64,000 nt of DNA from an uncultured Lachnospiraceae bacterium (GCA_900550475.1 URSA01000004.1:124001-188000), one strand, 5' to 3'. Positions 28,457 through 37,190 are shown, counted from the stretch's first letter. Translations and numbers: made by a program. Notes: generated by a model not told the origin, from the sequence alone.

Positions 28457-28609
28457 AATAGTATCATCCTCATTTCCGCAGACATTTTGGAAATCGCAGA
28501 GACGGAAGTCAGATCCGGCGCTGCGTCCGGCATGTTTGTGATGTCTGCGGCACAAACTGCCGTGTGAAAGCTTTGCTTGCAAGTCCTTGCTTGTATGCTC
28601 CCTATTATA
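28457..28609 (-). promoter_or_regulatory. Structured 5' leader of the ECF gene, candidate pseudoknot riboswitch
   Basis: On the minus strand a TATAAT (28609-28604) is followed by a leader of about 140 nt. A 12-bp stem with one bulged base (28562-28551 with 28540-28528, CACAAAC/GTTTGTG core) closes a 10-nt loop CCGCAGACAT (28550-28541). Its exact complement ATGTCTGCGG (28485-28476) lies 60 nt later, ending 4 nt before the Shine-Dalgarno GAGGATG. Loop-tail pairing would make a pseudoknot next to the ribosome site. I do not recognise the consensus of a known class; preQ1-III or another translational riboswitch is possible. Confidence 0.6.
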
Positions 28610-28690
28610 CACAGATCTGGCATATGAAAAAGTGCCAAATTATGATTTTTTTACCATGCCAGTTTGAAACAAAAACAGATTTTTTCTACA

Positions 28691-28719
28691 TTGACGAATT
28701 TTGACCCACGGTATATAAT
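28691..28719 (+). promoter_or_regulatory. Promoter for zinc-ribbon membrane protein gene
   Basis: TTGACG (28691-28696), 17-bp spacer, TATAAT (28714-28719), divergent from the ECF gene. Confidence 0.75.
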
Positions 28720-28776
28720 ATGTTTTGTTACATAGCATGTACGACCGATTATATCTTTAAGGAGGGCTTTTTCAGA

Positions 28777-29436
28777 ATGGAAAAAGGTAAATTTGGAATC
28801 AGACTCGCGTTTTACGGGGTAGCAGCTTTTGCGCTGGCAATCTTCGGAAATTACACCGCTCTGCTGCTTCTGGCAGCCGCAACGATCTTCGTTGAGAAGG
28901 ATGAGTGGGCAAGCAGACAGGTCATTCAGGCACTGTGCCTCTACACGCTGCCTTATCTGGTAAACGCAGCATTTGATGTGCTGGGATTCTTCAACTGGTT
29001 CGGTTGGAGCAGCAACGGCATTATATACGGTATTTACAGAGGCTTCAGCAGAGTGGAGTCCATCGTGTCCTTCATCGTGAACATTGCAGTGATCCTCTTC
29101 GCTTTCATGGGTATCATGAAGAATGCAAAGGGTCAGGAAGCAGGTATTCCCGGTGCTGAGAAGTTTGCACAGTGGGTATACGGCAAGGTAGCTCCCAAGC
29201 CGGTATATGTGCAGCAGCCCATGCAGCCGGTTCAGCAGCCCGTACAGCAGGCAGCACCTGTTCAGCAGCCGATGCAGCAGGCAGCTCCGGTTCAGCAGCC
29301 GATGCAGCAGGCGGCTCCGGTTCAGCAGCCGATGCAGCAGGCAGCTCCTCAGGCGGCAGGCGTATGCTCTAACTGTGGCGCTCCTTTAAACGGCGCAGCA
29401 TTCTGCACCAAGTGTGGCACACCCGCTAACAAGTAA
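28777..29436 (+). CDS. Membrane protein with Gln/Pro-rich repeats and C-terminal zinc ribbon
   Basis: 219 residues from the ATG at 28777 (AAGGAGGG upstream). Three to four hydrophobic segments (about 8-120) are followed by a cytoplasmic tail. Residues about 145-192 are Gln/Pro/Ala-rich, with a decapeptide repeat (VQQPMQQAAP) encoded by four near-perfect 30-bp units at 29230-29349. The C-terminus is a zinc ribbon (CSNCG and CTKCG). This layout is known from uncharacterised Firmicutes proteins in which the ribbon sits at either end. No function is established. A T-box for valS begins about 35 bp downstream. Confidence 0.75.
   Translation: MEKGKFGIRLAFYGVAAFALAIFGNYTALLLLAAATIFVEKDEWASRQVIQALCLYTLPYLVNAAFDVLGFFNWFGWSSNGIIYGIYRGFSRVESIVSFIVNIAVILFAFMGIMKNAKGQEAGIPGAEKFAQWVYGKVAPKPVYVQQPMQPVQQPVQQAAPVQQPMQQAAPVQQPMQQAAPVQQPMQQAAPQAAGVCSNCGAPLNGAAFCTKCGTPANK
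29230..29349 (+). repeat. In-frame 30-bp tandem repeat (4 units)
   Basis: Units start at 29230, 29260, 29290 and 29320, each opening with GTTCAGCAGCC. They encode a Gln/Pro/Ala-rich decapeptide within the zinc-ribbon membrane protein. The last three units are nearly identical, which suggests recent expansion. Confidence 0.9.
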
Positions 29437-29469
29437 TAAAAAATAACAGATTCAGTTACAAACATAAAA

Positions 29470-29736
29470 GGTAATGACAAAAAGGAGTACGCATTTCCAC
29501 TGACAAGAGAGGGGCATTCGGGAGACCGGCTGAAAGATGCCTTGCGGAACGGGATGCGGAAGGTAGTTTTGGAACCGGAGAACAGAACCCCGCGGCGCGG
29601 TCAGTAGGTTTTCACGGGTTGTCCCCGTTACAGGACATGACTTTGATGGAAGTCGCCAAGGCAGCGCAAGCTGTGAACAAAGGTGGTACCGCGAGAAATC
29701 GCCCTTTGCCGATGAGAGTCGGCAGAGGGCGTTTTT
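29470..29736 (+). promoter_or_regulatory. T-box leader of valS
   Basis: The T-box core AGGTGGTACCGCG is at 29681-29693. It is followed by an intrinsic terminator (CGCCCTTTGCCGA/TCGGCAGAGGGCG, 29700-29731, then TTTTTG). Upstream is a long stem I region from about 29470, with a GTA triplet at 29563-29565 as likely valine specifier. The left boundary is approximate. Uncharged tRNA-Val should stabilise the antiterminator and allow valS transcription. Confidence 0.92.
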
Positions 29737-29759
29737 GTACCGTAGAAATGGAGGAAACT

Positions 29760-32423
29760 ATGAGCAAAGAATTGGCAAAAACCTATGACCCGAAGGGCAT
29801 AGAGGACAGATTATATCAGAAGTGGCTGGATAAAAAGTATTTCCACGCAGAGGTGGATCACAGCAAAACACCCTTTACCATCGTGATTCCGCCCCCAAAT
29901 ATCACGGGGCAGCTTCATATGGGACATGCGCTGGATAACACCATGCAGGATATTCTCATCCGGTTTAAAAGAATGCAGGGCTACAATGCGCTGTGGCAGC
30001 CGGGCACGGATCACGCCAGCATTGCCACGGAAGTAAAGATCATCGAGAAGCTGAGAGAAGAGGGCATCGACAAGCATGACCTTGGCAGAGAGAAATTTTT
30101 GGAGCGCGCATGGGAGTGGAAGGCGCAGTACGGCGGCAGAATCATTTCCCAGTTGAAAAAGCTGGGCTCCTCCTGTGATTGGGACAGAGAGCGCTTCACC
30201 ATGGACGAGGGCTGTAACAAGGCGGTTACGGAAGTGTTCTGTAAGATGCATGAAAAAGGCTGGATCTACAAGGGCGCCCGCATCATCAACTGGTGTCCGG
30301 TCTGCAACACCTCCATCTCCGATGCAGAGGTGGAATATCAGGAGCAGGCAGGGCATTTCTGGCATATCAAGTATCCTCTTATGGACGAGGACGGCAAGCC
30401 CAGCAAAACGGAGTTTCTGGAGTTTGCAACCACCCGTCCCGAGACCATGCTGGGAGATACGGCAGTGGCAGTCAACCCCGAGGATGAGCGTTACAAAAAG
30501 CTGGTCGGCAGAAAGGTGCTGCTTCCCATCGTAAACCGCGAGATCCCCATCGTGGAGGATTCCTACGTGGATATGGAGTTCGGTACCGGGGTGGTAAAGA
30601 TCACGCCCGCCCATGACCCCAACGACTTTGAGGTAGGAAAGCGTCATAACCTGCCTGTGATCAACATTATGAATGACGATGCCACCATCAACGAGAACGG
30701 CGGCAAGTTTGCAGGCATGGACCGCTACGAAGCCCGCGCCGCCATCGTGAAGGAGCTGGACAGCATGGGACTTCTGGTGCGCATTGAGGATTATTCCCAC
30801 AATGTAGGAACCCATGACCGCTGCAAAACCACCATCGAGCCTCTTGTGAAGGAGCAGTGGTTTGTGAAGATGGACGAGCTGATCAAGCCCGCAGTCAGGG
30901 CTGTGAAGGACGGCGAGATCAAGCTGATTCCCGAGCGTATGGAAAAGACCTACTTCAACTGGACGGACAATATCAGGGACTGGTGTATCAGCCGCCAGCT
31001 CTGGTGGGGACACAGGATCCCGGCATACTATTGCGGCGACTGCGGCGAGACCGTGGTGGCAAAGGAGATGCCGAAGGTATGTCCGAAGTGCGGAAAGACG
31101 CATTTCACGCAGGATCCCGACACGCTGGATACCTGGTTCTCCTCCGCACTGTGGCCGTTCTCCACGCTTGGCTGGCCGGAGCAGACGGAAGATCTGAAGT
31201 ATTTCTATCCTACGGATGTACTGGTGACGGGATATGACATTATCTTCTTCTGGGTAATCCGCATGATCTTCTCCGGCTATGAGCAGATGGGCGAGAAGCC
31301 GTTCAAGACGGTGCTGTTCCACGGACTTGTCAGAGACAGTCAGGGACGCAAGATGTCGAAGTCTTTAGGCAACGGCATCGATCCGCTGGAGATCATCGAG
31401 CAGTACGGCGCGGATGCACTGAGACTGACGCTGATCACGGGAAATGCACCCGGAAACGACATGCGTTTCTACAATGAGAGAGTGGAGGCAAGCCGCAACT
31501 TTGCCAACAAGGTATGGAACGCTTCCCGCTTTATCATGATGAACATGGAAGGCAAGGAAGTGACACCTCCCGCGGCGGGAGATCTGGAGCCGGTGGACAA
31601 GTGGATCCTGTCAAAGTGCAATGTCCTGATCAAAGAAGTGACCGACAATATGGAGAACTTCGAGCTTGGTATCGCCGTACAGAAGGTGTACGATTTTATC
31701 TGGGATGAGTTCTGCGACTGGTACATCGAGATGGTGAAGCCCAGACTGTATAATTCCGACAATGCGGTAAGCCAGAACGCTGCGCTGTATACCCTTAAGA
31801 CCGTGCTGCTGGATGCGCTGAAGCTTCTGCATCCCTACATGCCGTTCATCACCGAGGAGATTTTCTGCACCATGCAGTCCGAGGAGGAGTCCATTATGAT
31901 CTCTTCCTGGCCTGTTTACAGGGAGGACAGAAGCTTCCCCGAGGAGGAAAAGAGCATCGAGACGATCAAGGCTGCCGTGCGCGGTATCCGCAACATCAGA
32001 ACGGAGATGACTGTGGCGCCCGGCAGAAAGGCATCCGTTTATGTGGTGAGCGAGGACGCAGGTGTGCGCAAGGTATTCGAGGAGGGCAGCCTGTTCTTTG
32101 CTTCCCTTGCCTATGCGTCGGAGGTGCTGGTACAGGCGGACAAGGCAGGCATCGCGGATGATGCCGTGTCTGTGGTGATCGCCGGCGCGACCCTCTACAT
32201 CCCGTTTGCGGAGCTTGTGGACATCAAGCAGGAGATCGAGAGACAGGAGAAGGAAGAGAAGCGTCTTGTGTCGGAGATCGCCAGAGCGGAGGGTATGCTG
32301 AAAAACGAGAAGTTCATTTCCAAGGCGCCGGAGCAGAAGGTTGCCGAGGAGAGGGCAAAGTTAGAGAGCTATACCCGGATGCTTGAGCAGGTGAGACAGA
32401 GACTTGCACAGCTGAAAAAATAA
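29760..32423 (+). CDS. valS: Valine--tRNA ligase
   Basis: 887 residues from the ATG at 29760 (GGAGG upstream); the frame runs back into the T-box, but that is leader. Class I aminoacyl-tRNA synthetase: HIGH motif as HMGHAL near residue 49, an editing domain (GDTAVAVNPEDERY and following), zinc-binding Cys pairs (CGDCGETV and CPKCGKTH), KMSKS motif as KMSKSLGNGIDP near 530, an anticodon-binding domain, and a C-terminal coiled-coil arm from about 820. Length is normal for ValS. The valine specifier in the T-box agrees with the assignment. Confidence 0.97.
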   Translation: MSKELAKTYDPKGIEDRLYQKWLDKKYFHAEVDHSKTPFTIVIPPPNITGQLHMGHALDNTMQDILIRFKRMQGYNALWQPGTDHASIATEVKIIEKLREEGIDKHDLGREKFLERAWEWKAQYGGRIISQLKKLGSSCDWDRERFTMDEGCNKAVTEVFCKMHEKGWIYKGARIINWCPVCNTSISDAEVEYQEQAGHFWHIKYPLMDEDGKPSKTEFLEFATTRPETMLGDTAVAVNPEDERYKKLVGRKVLLPIVNREIPIVEDSYVDMEFGTGVVKITPAHDPNDFEVGKRHNLPVINIMNDDATINENGGKFAGMDRYEARAAIVKELDSMGLLVRIEDYSHNVGTHDRCKTTIEPLVKEQWFVKMDELIKPAVRAVKDGEIKLIPERMEKTYFNWTDNIRDWCISRQLWWGHRIPAYYCGDCGETVVAKEMPKVCPKCGKTHFTQDPDTLDTWFSSALWPFSTLGWPEQTEDLKYFYPTDVLVTGYDIIFFWVIRMIFSGYEQMGEKPFKTVLFHGLVRDSQGRKMSKSLGNGIDPLEIIEQYGADALRLTLITGNAPGNDMRFYNERVEASRNFANKVWNASRFIMMNMEGKEVTPPAAGDLEPVDKWILSKCNVLIKEVTDNMENFELGIAVQKVYDFIWDEFCDWYIEMVKPRLYNSDNAVSQNAALYTLKTVLLDALKLLHPYMPFITEEIFCTMQSEEESIMISSWPVYREDRSFPEEEKSIETIKAAVRGIRNIRTEMTVAPGRKASVYVVSEDAGVRKVFEEGSLFFASLAYASEVLVQADKAGIADDAVSVVIAGATLYIPFAELVDIKQEIERQEKEEKRLVSEIARAEGMLKNEKFISKAPEQKVAEERAKLESYTRMLEQVRQRLAQLKK

Positions 32424-32485
32424 AGAACGCGGGCGGCAGGGGACTGCCGCCTGTTTCTGCGAACAGCGGACGGAAAGGAGCGGAC

Positions 32486-33784
32486 ATGCCGGAGAGACAA
32501 GAGATCACCACCTACGAGCAGGCGGTGGCGTATGTGCTGGGGATTCCCCGTTTTACCAAGAAAAATACCATGGAGGACACCCGGGCATTTCTGCACAGGC
32601 TGGGAGATCCGGACAGGGAAATGAAGATCATCCATGTTGCGGGAACCAACGGAAAGGGCTCGGTCTGTGCCTATCTCTACGCCATCCTGCGGGAGGCGGG
32701 ATACCGGTGCAGCCTGTTTACCTCCCCCCATCTTGTGGATGTGCGGGAGCGTTTTTCCTGCGACGGCAGCATGGTTACAAAGGAAGAATTTCTGAACGCC
32801 TTCCGGCAGGTTTACGACGCCATTCCCTTCTCCGGGGAGGAGGGCTATCACCCCACCTTTTTTGAGTACCTTTTCTTCATGGCAATGCTTTTGTTCCGGG
32901 AGAAAAAGACCGAATACTGCATTCTGGAGACGGGACTTGGCGGCAGGCTGGATGCGACCAACTCAGTGGCGAAGAAGGAGCTGGCGGTGATTACCCACAT
33001 GGGGCTTGACCACACGGAGTATCTGGGAAATACACTGGAGGCGATTGCGGGGGAGAAGGCGGGCATCATGCAGGCAGGTGCGCCCGCAGTCTTTTGGGAG
33101 ACGGACGAAGGCGTTTCGCAGGTGCTCAAAAAATCCGCGGAAAAACTGCGTATTTCGGCATTTCCCGTGTCGAAAAGCGACTACGGATTCTTAAAAAATA
33201 GCAACAAAGGCATTGATTTTTCTTATCGCTCCCTTTATTATGATAGTATTAGGTTTCACATCAATACCATTGCGTCCTACCAGATGGAAAATGCCACCCT
33301 TGCGGTGCGTGCGGCGGAGGTGCTGACGGGCGGAAAGCTGTCCCCCGAAATGCTGTGCCGCGGGCTTGAAAAAGCGTTCTGGGCGGGCAGAATGGAAGAA
33401 ATCCTGCCGGATATCTATGTGGACGGAGCCCACAACGAGGACGGGATCCGGGCGTTTCTGGAGACGGTCGCACAGGACGGGTGCAGCGGCGGCAGGAGGC
33501 TTGTGTTCGGCGTGGTCGCCGACAAGGCATATGATGACATGATCGCAGAGATCGCGGATTCCCGCCTGTTTGATGAGGTGTGGGCGGTGCAGCTTGCCGG
33601 TTCGAGGGCGCTGCCCGTTGCGACGATCGCGGAAACCTTTCGGAAGCATATGATAAAGAGCGTTTTGATTTTTGAATCGGTGAAGGATGCCTACAAGGCG
33701 CTGACAGAGGGGAAGAGGGAAGGCAGGCGCAGTTACATTGCAGGCTCCCTGTATCTGGTCGGTGAGATAAAGGAGTTGCTATGA
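32486..33784 (+). CDS. folC: Folylpolyglutamate synthase / dihydrofolate synthase
   Basis: 432 residues, Mur-ligase family, adding glutamates to folates. The P-loop is VAGTNGKGSV near residue 53, followed by LFTSPHLVDVRERF, the ETGLGGRLDATN motif and THMGLDHTEYLG. The C-terminal domain has YVDGAHNEDGI, the conserved DGAHN. RBS AAAGGAG precedes the ATG. The gene follows valS after 62 nt, a common order in Firmicutes, and its stop overlaps the next small gene (ATGA). Confidence 0.96.
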   Translation: MPERQEITTYEQAVAYVLGIPRFTKKNTMEDTRAFLHRLGDPDREMKIIHVAGTNGKGSVCAYLYAILREAGYRCSLFTSPHLVDVRERFSCDGSMVTKEEFLNAFRQVYDAIPFSGEEGYHPTFFEYLFFMAMLLFREKKTEYCILETGLGGRLDATNSVAKKELAVITHMGLDHTEYLGNTLEAIAGEKAGIMQAGAPAVFWETDEGVSQVLKKSAEKLRISAFPVSKSDYGFLKNSNKGIDFSYRSLYYDSIRFHINTIASYQMENATLAVRAAEVLTGGKLSPEMLCRGLEKAFWAGRMEEILPDIYVDGAHNEDGIRAFLETVAQDGCSGGRRLVFGVVADKAYDDMIAEIADSRLFDEVWAVQLAGSRALPVATIAETFRKHMIKSVLIFESVKDAYKALTEGKREGRRSYIAGSLYLVGEIKELL

Positions 33785-33930
33785 TTAACTTTGAAGAGGA
33801 ATTGAAGAAGTTTCATCCCAGCCTTGAAGTGGAGGATGCGGAGGAAGCAATTTACAATCAGGATATGACCGATATGGCGGATATTCTGGTGAAGATGTTG
33901 AAGGAAACCAAGACGGACGAAGAAGAATAA
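33781..33930 (+). CDS. Small acidic protein overlapping folC end
   Basis: 49 residues, starting at the ATG that overlaps the folC TGA. It is strongly acidic, with no cysteine or signal peptide (begins MINFEEELKKFHPSLEVEDA, ends KTDEEE). The start overlaps the preceding stop and the next gene starts 12 nt later, which supports real, coupled translation. I do not recognise a family; the two predicted helices suggest a small adaptor-like protein, but this is a guess. Confidence 0.65.
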   Translation: MINFEEELKKFHPSLEVEDAEEAIYNQDMTDMADILVKMLKETKTDEEE

Positions 33931-33942
33931 GGGGTAGCTCGG

Positions 33943-35349
33943 ATGAATTGTTATAATTGCGGCTGCCACTTGTCAGAGCAGGATTTCTGTACGAATTGTG
34001 GCGCTGACGTTTCTCTTTACAAGAGAATATTGAAAATATCAAATATGTACTACAACGAGGGACTCGAAAAGGCGGGCGTCCGGGATCTTTCCGGGGCGGT
34101 GGTCAGCCTGCGGCAGAGTCTCAAGTTCAACAAGAACAATGTAGAAGCAAGAAATCTGCTGGGGCTTGTCTATTTTGAGATGGGAGAGGTGGTTGCCGCG
34201 CTCAGCGAGTGGGTAATCAGCAAGAATCTCCGTCCCCAGAAGAACATTGCGGGGGACTATCTGGAGATGATCCAGAGCAATGCCACCCGCCTCGACACCA
34301 TCAACCAGACGATCAAAAAGTACAATCAGGCGCTGGTTTACTGCGCACAGGACAGCAAAGACCTTGCGGTGATCCAGTTAAAGAAGGTACTTTCCTTAAA
34401 TCCGCGCTTTATCCGCGCACACCAGCTTCTGGCGCTGCTCTACATTGACAGCGAACAGTGGGAGAAGGCGAAGCGTGAGCTGGACAAGTGCTGCCGGATC
34501 GATGCCAACAACAGGCTGACTCTGCGCTATCTGCAGGAAGTGGAGAGCATGCTCACACCGGACGAGCCGTCAAAGGGAATCGTCCGTAAAAAGTCAGATG
34601 ATGCCGTCCGCTACCAGAGCGACAACGAGATCATCATCCAGCCCCTCAACGTGAAGGAGCCGAAGCGCAGCGGGTTCAGCACGCTGTTCAATGTGGGTAT
34701 CGGTCTGGTGTTAGGTATCGCGTCCATGTTTTTCCTGATCCTTCCCTCCTCCGTTACGGCGGAGCGCCAGAAGGCACAGGAGCAGGTGCGCAAGATCAGT
34801 GAGGAGATGGACACCAAGACGGCGACCATCACGACGCTGGAGCAGCAGATCGAGGATCTGAAGGCGGACAATGAGACGCTGCACAGGGAGCTGGACGCCT
34901 ATGTGGGCGAGGACGGCACCCTGCAGATCGTGGACGGGCTTCTGAATGCCGCCTCCGAATATCTGATGACGAAGGATGCCATGGCGACCGCCACCTATCT
35001 TGACACGGTGGCAACGGAAGTCAATCTGGCGGAAACCTCCGATGCGTTCCGGCAGCTGTATGACACGCTGCTTACGCAGATCGGGCCGGAGCTTGCGGCA
35101 ACCTACTATCAGTCCGGCAGCACCGCCTACAAGGACAAGGATTACACCAAGGCGATCGAGGATCTGTTAAAGTCGGTGAAGTATGACGACGCAAACGGAG
35201 ACGCTTATTTTGCACTGGGCGATGCCTACCGCCAGAACGGTCAGAAGACGGAAGCAATCGACGCATACCGGAAGGTGATCGAGCTTCTGCCGGGAACCGG
35301 CCGTGCAAACCGCGCGCAGAACCACATCAATACACTTAACGAGCAGTAA
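33943..35349 (+). CDS. Zinc-ribbon, TPR and transmembrane protein
   Basis: 468 residues. The N-terminal zinc ribbon (Cys3, Cys6, Cys16, Cys19 in CYNCG...CTNCG) is followed by TPR-type helical repeats (about 30-200: NVEARNLLGLVYFEMGEV, FIRAHQLLALLYIDSEQW). A single transmembrane helix (about 247-268), an external coiled coil (about 272-325) and a second TPR region (about 385-460: ALGDAYRQNGQKTEAIDAYR) complete it. The protein thus has repeat domains on both sides of the membrane. It is the last gene of the valS-folC run and ends at a strong terminator. The function is unknown; an envelope scaffolding role is an inference. Confidence 0.8.
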   Translation: MNCYNCGCHLSEQDFCTNCGADVSLYKRILKISNMYYNEGLEKAGVRDLSGAVVSLRQSLKFNKNNVEARNLLGLVYFEMGEVVAALSEWVISKNLRPQKNIAGDYLEMIQSNATRLDTINQTIKKYNQALVYCAQDSKDLAVIQLKKVLSLNPRFIRAHQLLALLYIDSEQWEKAKRELDKCCRIDANNRLTLRYLQEVESMLTPDEPSKGIVRKKSDDAVRYQSDNEIIIQPLNVKEPKRSGFSTLFNVGIGLVLGIASMFFLILPSSVTAERQKAQEQVRKISEEMDTKTATITTLEQQIEDLKADNETLHRELDAYVGEDGTLQIVDGLLNAASEYLMTKDAMATATYLDTVATEVNLAETSDAFRQLYDTLLTQIGPELAATYYQSGSTAYKDKDYTKAIEDLLKSVKYDDANGDAYFALGDAYRQNGQKTEAIDAYRKVIELLPGTGRANRAQNHINTLNEQ

Positions 35350-35384
35350 CAGGTACTTGCAGAATAGAGAATAAGACACGAAAG

Positions 35385-35418
35385 AGAACTTATAGGACAG
35401 GCTATAAGTTCTTTTTTT
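35385..35418 (+). terminator. Terminator before the spoIIA operon
   Basis: Perfect 10-bp stem AGAACTTATA/TATAAGTTCT with an 8-nt loop followed by TTTTTT. Confidence 0.92.
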
Positions 35419-35461
35419 GCGCAATGCGGCAGGAAAAAAGAGCGGAGGAAAGGAGAAAAAT

Positions 35462-35776
35462 GTGAGCAGCAAGGACGATTTCAAGGTGATTGACAACTAT
35501 TTGTGCGTGAGGCTTCCGGAGGAGGTGGATCATCACAAATCCGCCTATATCTGCGAAAATGCGGACAAGTATATCATGCGGGATGAGGTGGCGAATGTGG
35601 TGTTTGATTTTGAGGATACCCGTTTCATGGATTCCTCGGGTATCGGTATCATTATGGGAAGATACAAGAAAATTTCCTGCTTCGGCGGGAAGGTTTTTGC
35701 CATCCATGCGGATCGGCAGATCAGGCGTATTCTGCACATGTCAGGATTACATAAAATAATCGAGATTATGGAATAG
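35462..35776 (+). CDS. spoIIAA: Anti-sigma F factor antagonist
   Basis: 104 residues from a GTG start at 35462 (AAAGGAG upstream). STAS-domain protein with the phosphorylatable serine in FMDSSGIGIIMGRYK, around residue 56. In the forespore the unphosphorylated form binds SpoIIAB and frees sigma F. It is the first gene of the classical three-gene operon: spoIIAB starts 12 nt later. No clear sigma-H promoter could be picked out by eye between the terminator and the start. Confidence 0.95.
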   Translation: MSSKDDFKVIDNYLCVRLPEEVDHHKSAYICENADKYIMRDEVANVVFDFEDTRFMDSSGIGIIMGRYKKISCFGGKVFAIHADRQIRRILHMSGLHKIIEIME

Positions 35777-35788
35777 GAGAGGAACCGG

Positions 35789-36343
35789 ATGATTGAAGTG
35801 GAGCAGATAAAACTGGAACAGAATAAGAGCGCGGAGAGAAAAAGCGATGGCATGACCAACGAGATGTCCATGGAGTTTGACGCCATCTCCAACAATGAGA
35901 GCTTTGCCAGAGTGGCGGTGGCGGCGTTTATCGCCCCGTTGAATCCCACGCTGGAGGAGATGTCGGACATCAAGACGGCGGTCTCGGAGGCAGTGACCAA
36001 CGCCATCATACACGGCTATGAAAATGTGTACGGCTATGGCAGACACGGGGAGGTGCGGCCGGTCTGCTGCAGAATCAGGGAAGGCAAGGTGTATCTGCGC
36101 TGCCGGCTGGAGAACGGCGTGCTGCATATCGAGGTGGAGGACAAGGGCGTTGGCATGGACAATGTGGACAAGGCGATGGAGCCGCTCTTTACCACAAAGC
36201 CGGAGCTGGAGCGCTCGGGCATGGGCTTCGCCTTCATGGAAGCGTTTATGGATGATCTGGAGGTGGAGAGCAAGCCGTTACAGGGCACCATCGTCCGCAT
36301 GCAGAAGAAGCTGAAAAGCGGCTCGTGGATACCGCGTTCTTGA
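35789..36343 (+). CDS. spoIIAB: Anti-sigma F factor / serine kinase
   Basis: 184 residues, longer than the usual 140-150. The core begins MTNEMSMEFDAISNNESFAR, preceded by 21 extra residues; the upstream ATG (35789) is chosen because AGGAGAGG precedes it, while the internal ATG at 35852 lacks a site. GHKL ATPase motifs: N-box EAVTNAIIHGYEN, G1 DKGVGM, and FTTKPELERSGMGFAFME. An insertion of about 16 residues (VYGYGRHGEVRPVCCR) follows the N-box. It binds and inhibits sigma F and phosphorylates SpoIIAA. Confidence 0.95.
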   Translation: MIEVEQIKLEQNKSAERKSDGMTNEMSMEFDAISNNESFARVAVAAFIAPLNPTLEEMSDIKTAVSEAVTNAIIHGYENVYGYGRHGEVRPVCCRIREGKVYLRCRLENGVLHIEVEDKGVGMDNVDKAMEPLFTTKPELERSGMGFAFMEAFMDDLEVESKPLQGTIVRMQKKLKSGSWIPRS

Positions 36344-36363
36344 AGGGGGGAACGGGCTGCTGA

Positions 36364-37122
36364 ATGGAAGAAATATCAGTATTGATCGAGAAATCACAGG
36401 CAGGAGATAAAGAGGCAAGAGAGGTACTGATAGAAAATAATTTGGGGCTGGTGCATCATATTGTAAAGCGTTTCGCGGGGCGCGGCTATGACACGGAGGA
36501 TCTGTTTCAGATCGGAACCATCGGACTGATCAAGGCAATCGACAAATTCGACCTGTCCTTTGACGTCCGCTTTTCCACCTACGCCGTTCCCATGATCATG
36601 GGGGAGATCAAGCGCTTTCTGCGGGATGACGGTATGCTGAAGGTCAGCCGTACCTTGAAGGAGAACGGCTTAAAGGTGAAGCTGGCTTCGGAGCGGCTGA
36701 CCGGGCTGCTTGGCAGGGAGCCCCAGCTCTCGGAGGTGGCGGAGGAGGCGGGGCTGACGGCGGAGGAGGTGACGCTGGCGCTGGAGGCTGGCGCGGAGGT
36801 AGAGTCCCTGTATAAATCCGTCTATCAGGCGGACGGCAGCGAAATATTTCTGGTGGACAAGGTGGCGAAGGACGCCGCGGGCGGCGCGATCGGCGTGTGC
36901 GGAGGCTGTCAGGACACAGAAAAAGAACAGCTTTTGAACCACCTTTTGTTGAACCAGCTTCTGGAGATGCTTCCCGACAAGGAGCGGGAGCTGATTACCA
37001 TGCGGTATTTTCAGGAGAGAACCCAGTCGGAGGTGGCGGCGCGGCTGGGCATCAGTCAGGTGCAGGTGAGCAGACTGGAAAAAAAGATCCTGTTCCGCAT
37101 GCGCGAGGAGATGATGGCGTAG
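36364..37122 (+). CDS. sigF: RNA polymerase sigma-F factor
   Basis: 252 residues; forespore-specific sigma factor (spoIIAC). Region 2 is clear (LVHHIVKRFAGRGYDTEDLF, QIGTIGLIKAIDKFDLSFD, RFSTYAVPMIMGEIKRFLRD), region 3 follows (LGREPQLSEVAEEAGL), and region 4 ends with the helix-turn-helix RTQSEVAARLGISQVQVSRL. It is the third gene of the spoIIA operon, 20 nt after spoIIAB. A glycine/alanine-rich insert (about 172-183) between regions 3 and 4 is slightly unusual. Confidence 0.96.
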   Translation: MEEISVLIEKSQAGDKEAREVLIENNLGLVHHIVKRFAGRGYDTEDLFQIGTIGLIKAIDKFDLSFDVRFSTYAVPMIMGEIKRFLRDDGMLKVSRTLKENGLKVKLASERLTGLLGREPQLSEVAEEAGLTAEEVTLALEAGAEVESLYKSVYQADGSEIFLVDKVAKDAAGGAIGVCGGCQDTEKEQLLNHLLLNQLLEMLPDKERELITMRYFQERTQSEVAARLGISQVQVSRLEKKILFRMREEMMA

Positions 37123-37161
37123 AGGAGTTCTTAAATTTCTCTGAATTTCGCGTTTTTGTAC

Positions 37162-37190
37162 TTCACAGAAAATTTGACACACGGTATACT
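37162..37190 (+). promoter_or_regulatory. Promoter for GH25 gene
   Basis: TTCACA (37162-37167), 17-bp spacer, TATACT (37185-37190), 43 bp before the ATG. Confidence 0.6.

Noticed and set aside
28457..28609. Known riboswitch class (THF, TPP, FMN, purine) for the ECF leader
   Set aside because: None of the conserved core sequences of those classes was found by eye; kept as an unassigned candidate only.
35350..35461. Sigma-H promoter for the spoIIA operon
   Set aside because: Expected by analogy, but no convincing pair of -35 and -10 elements could be identified.
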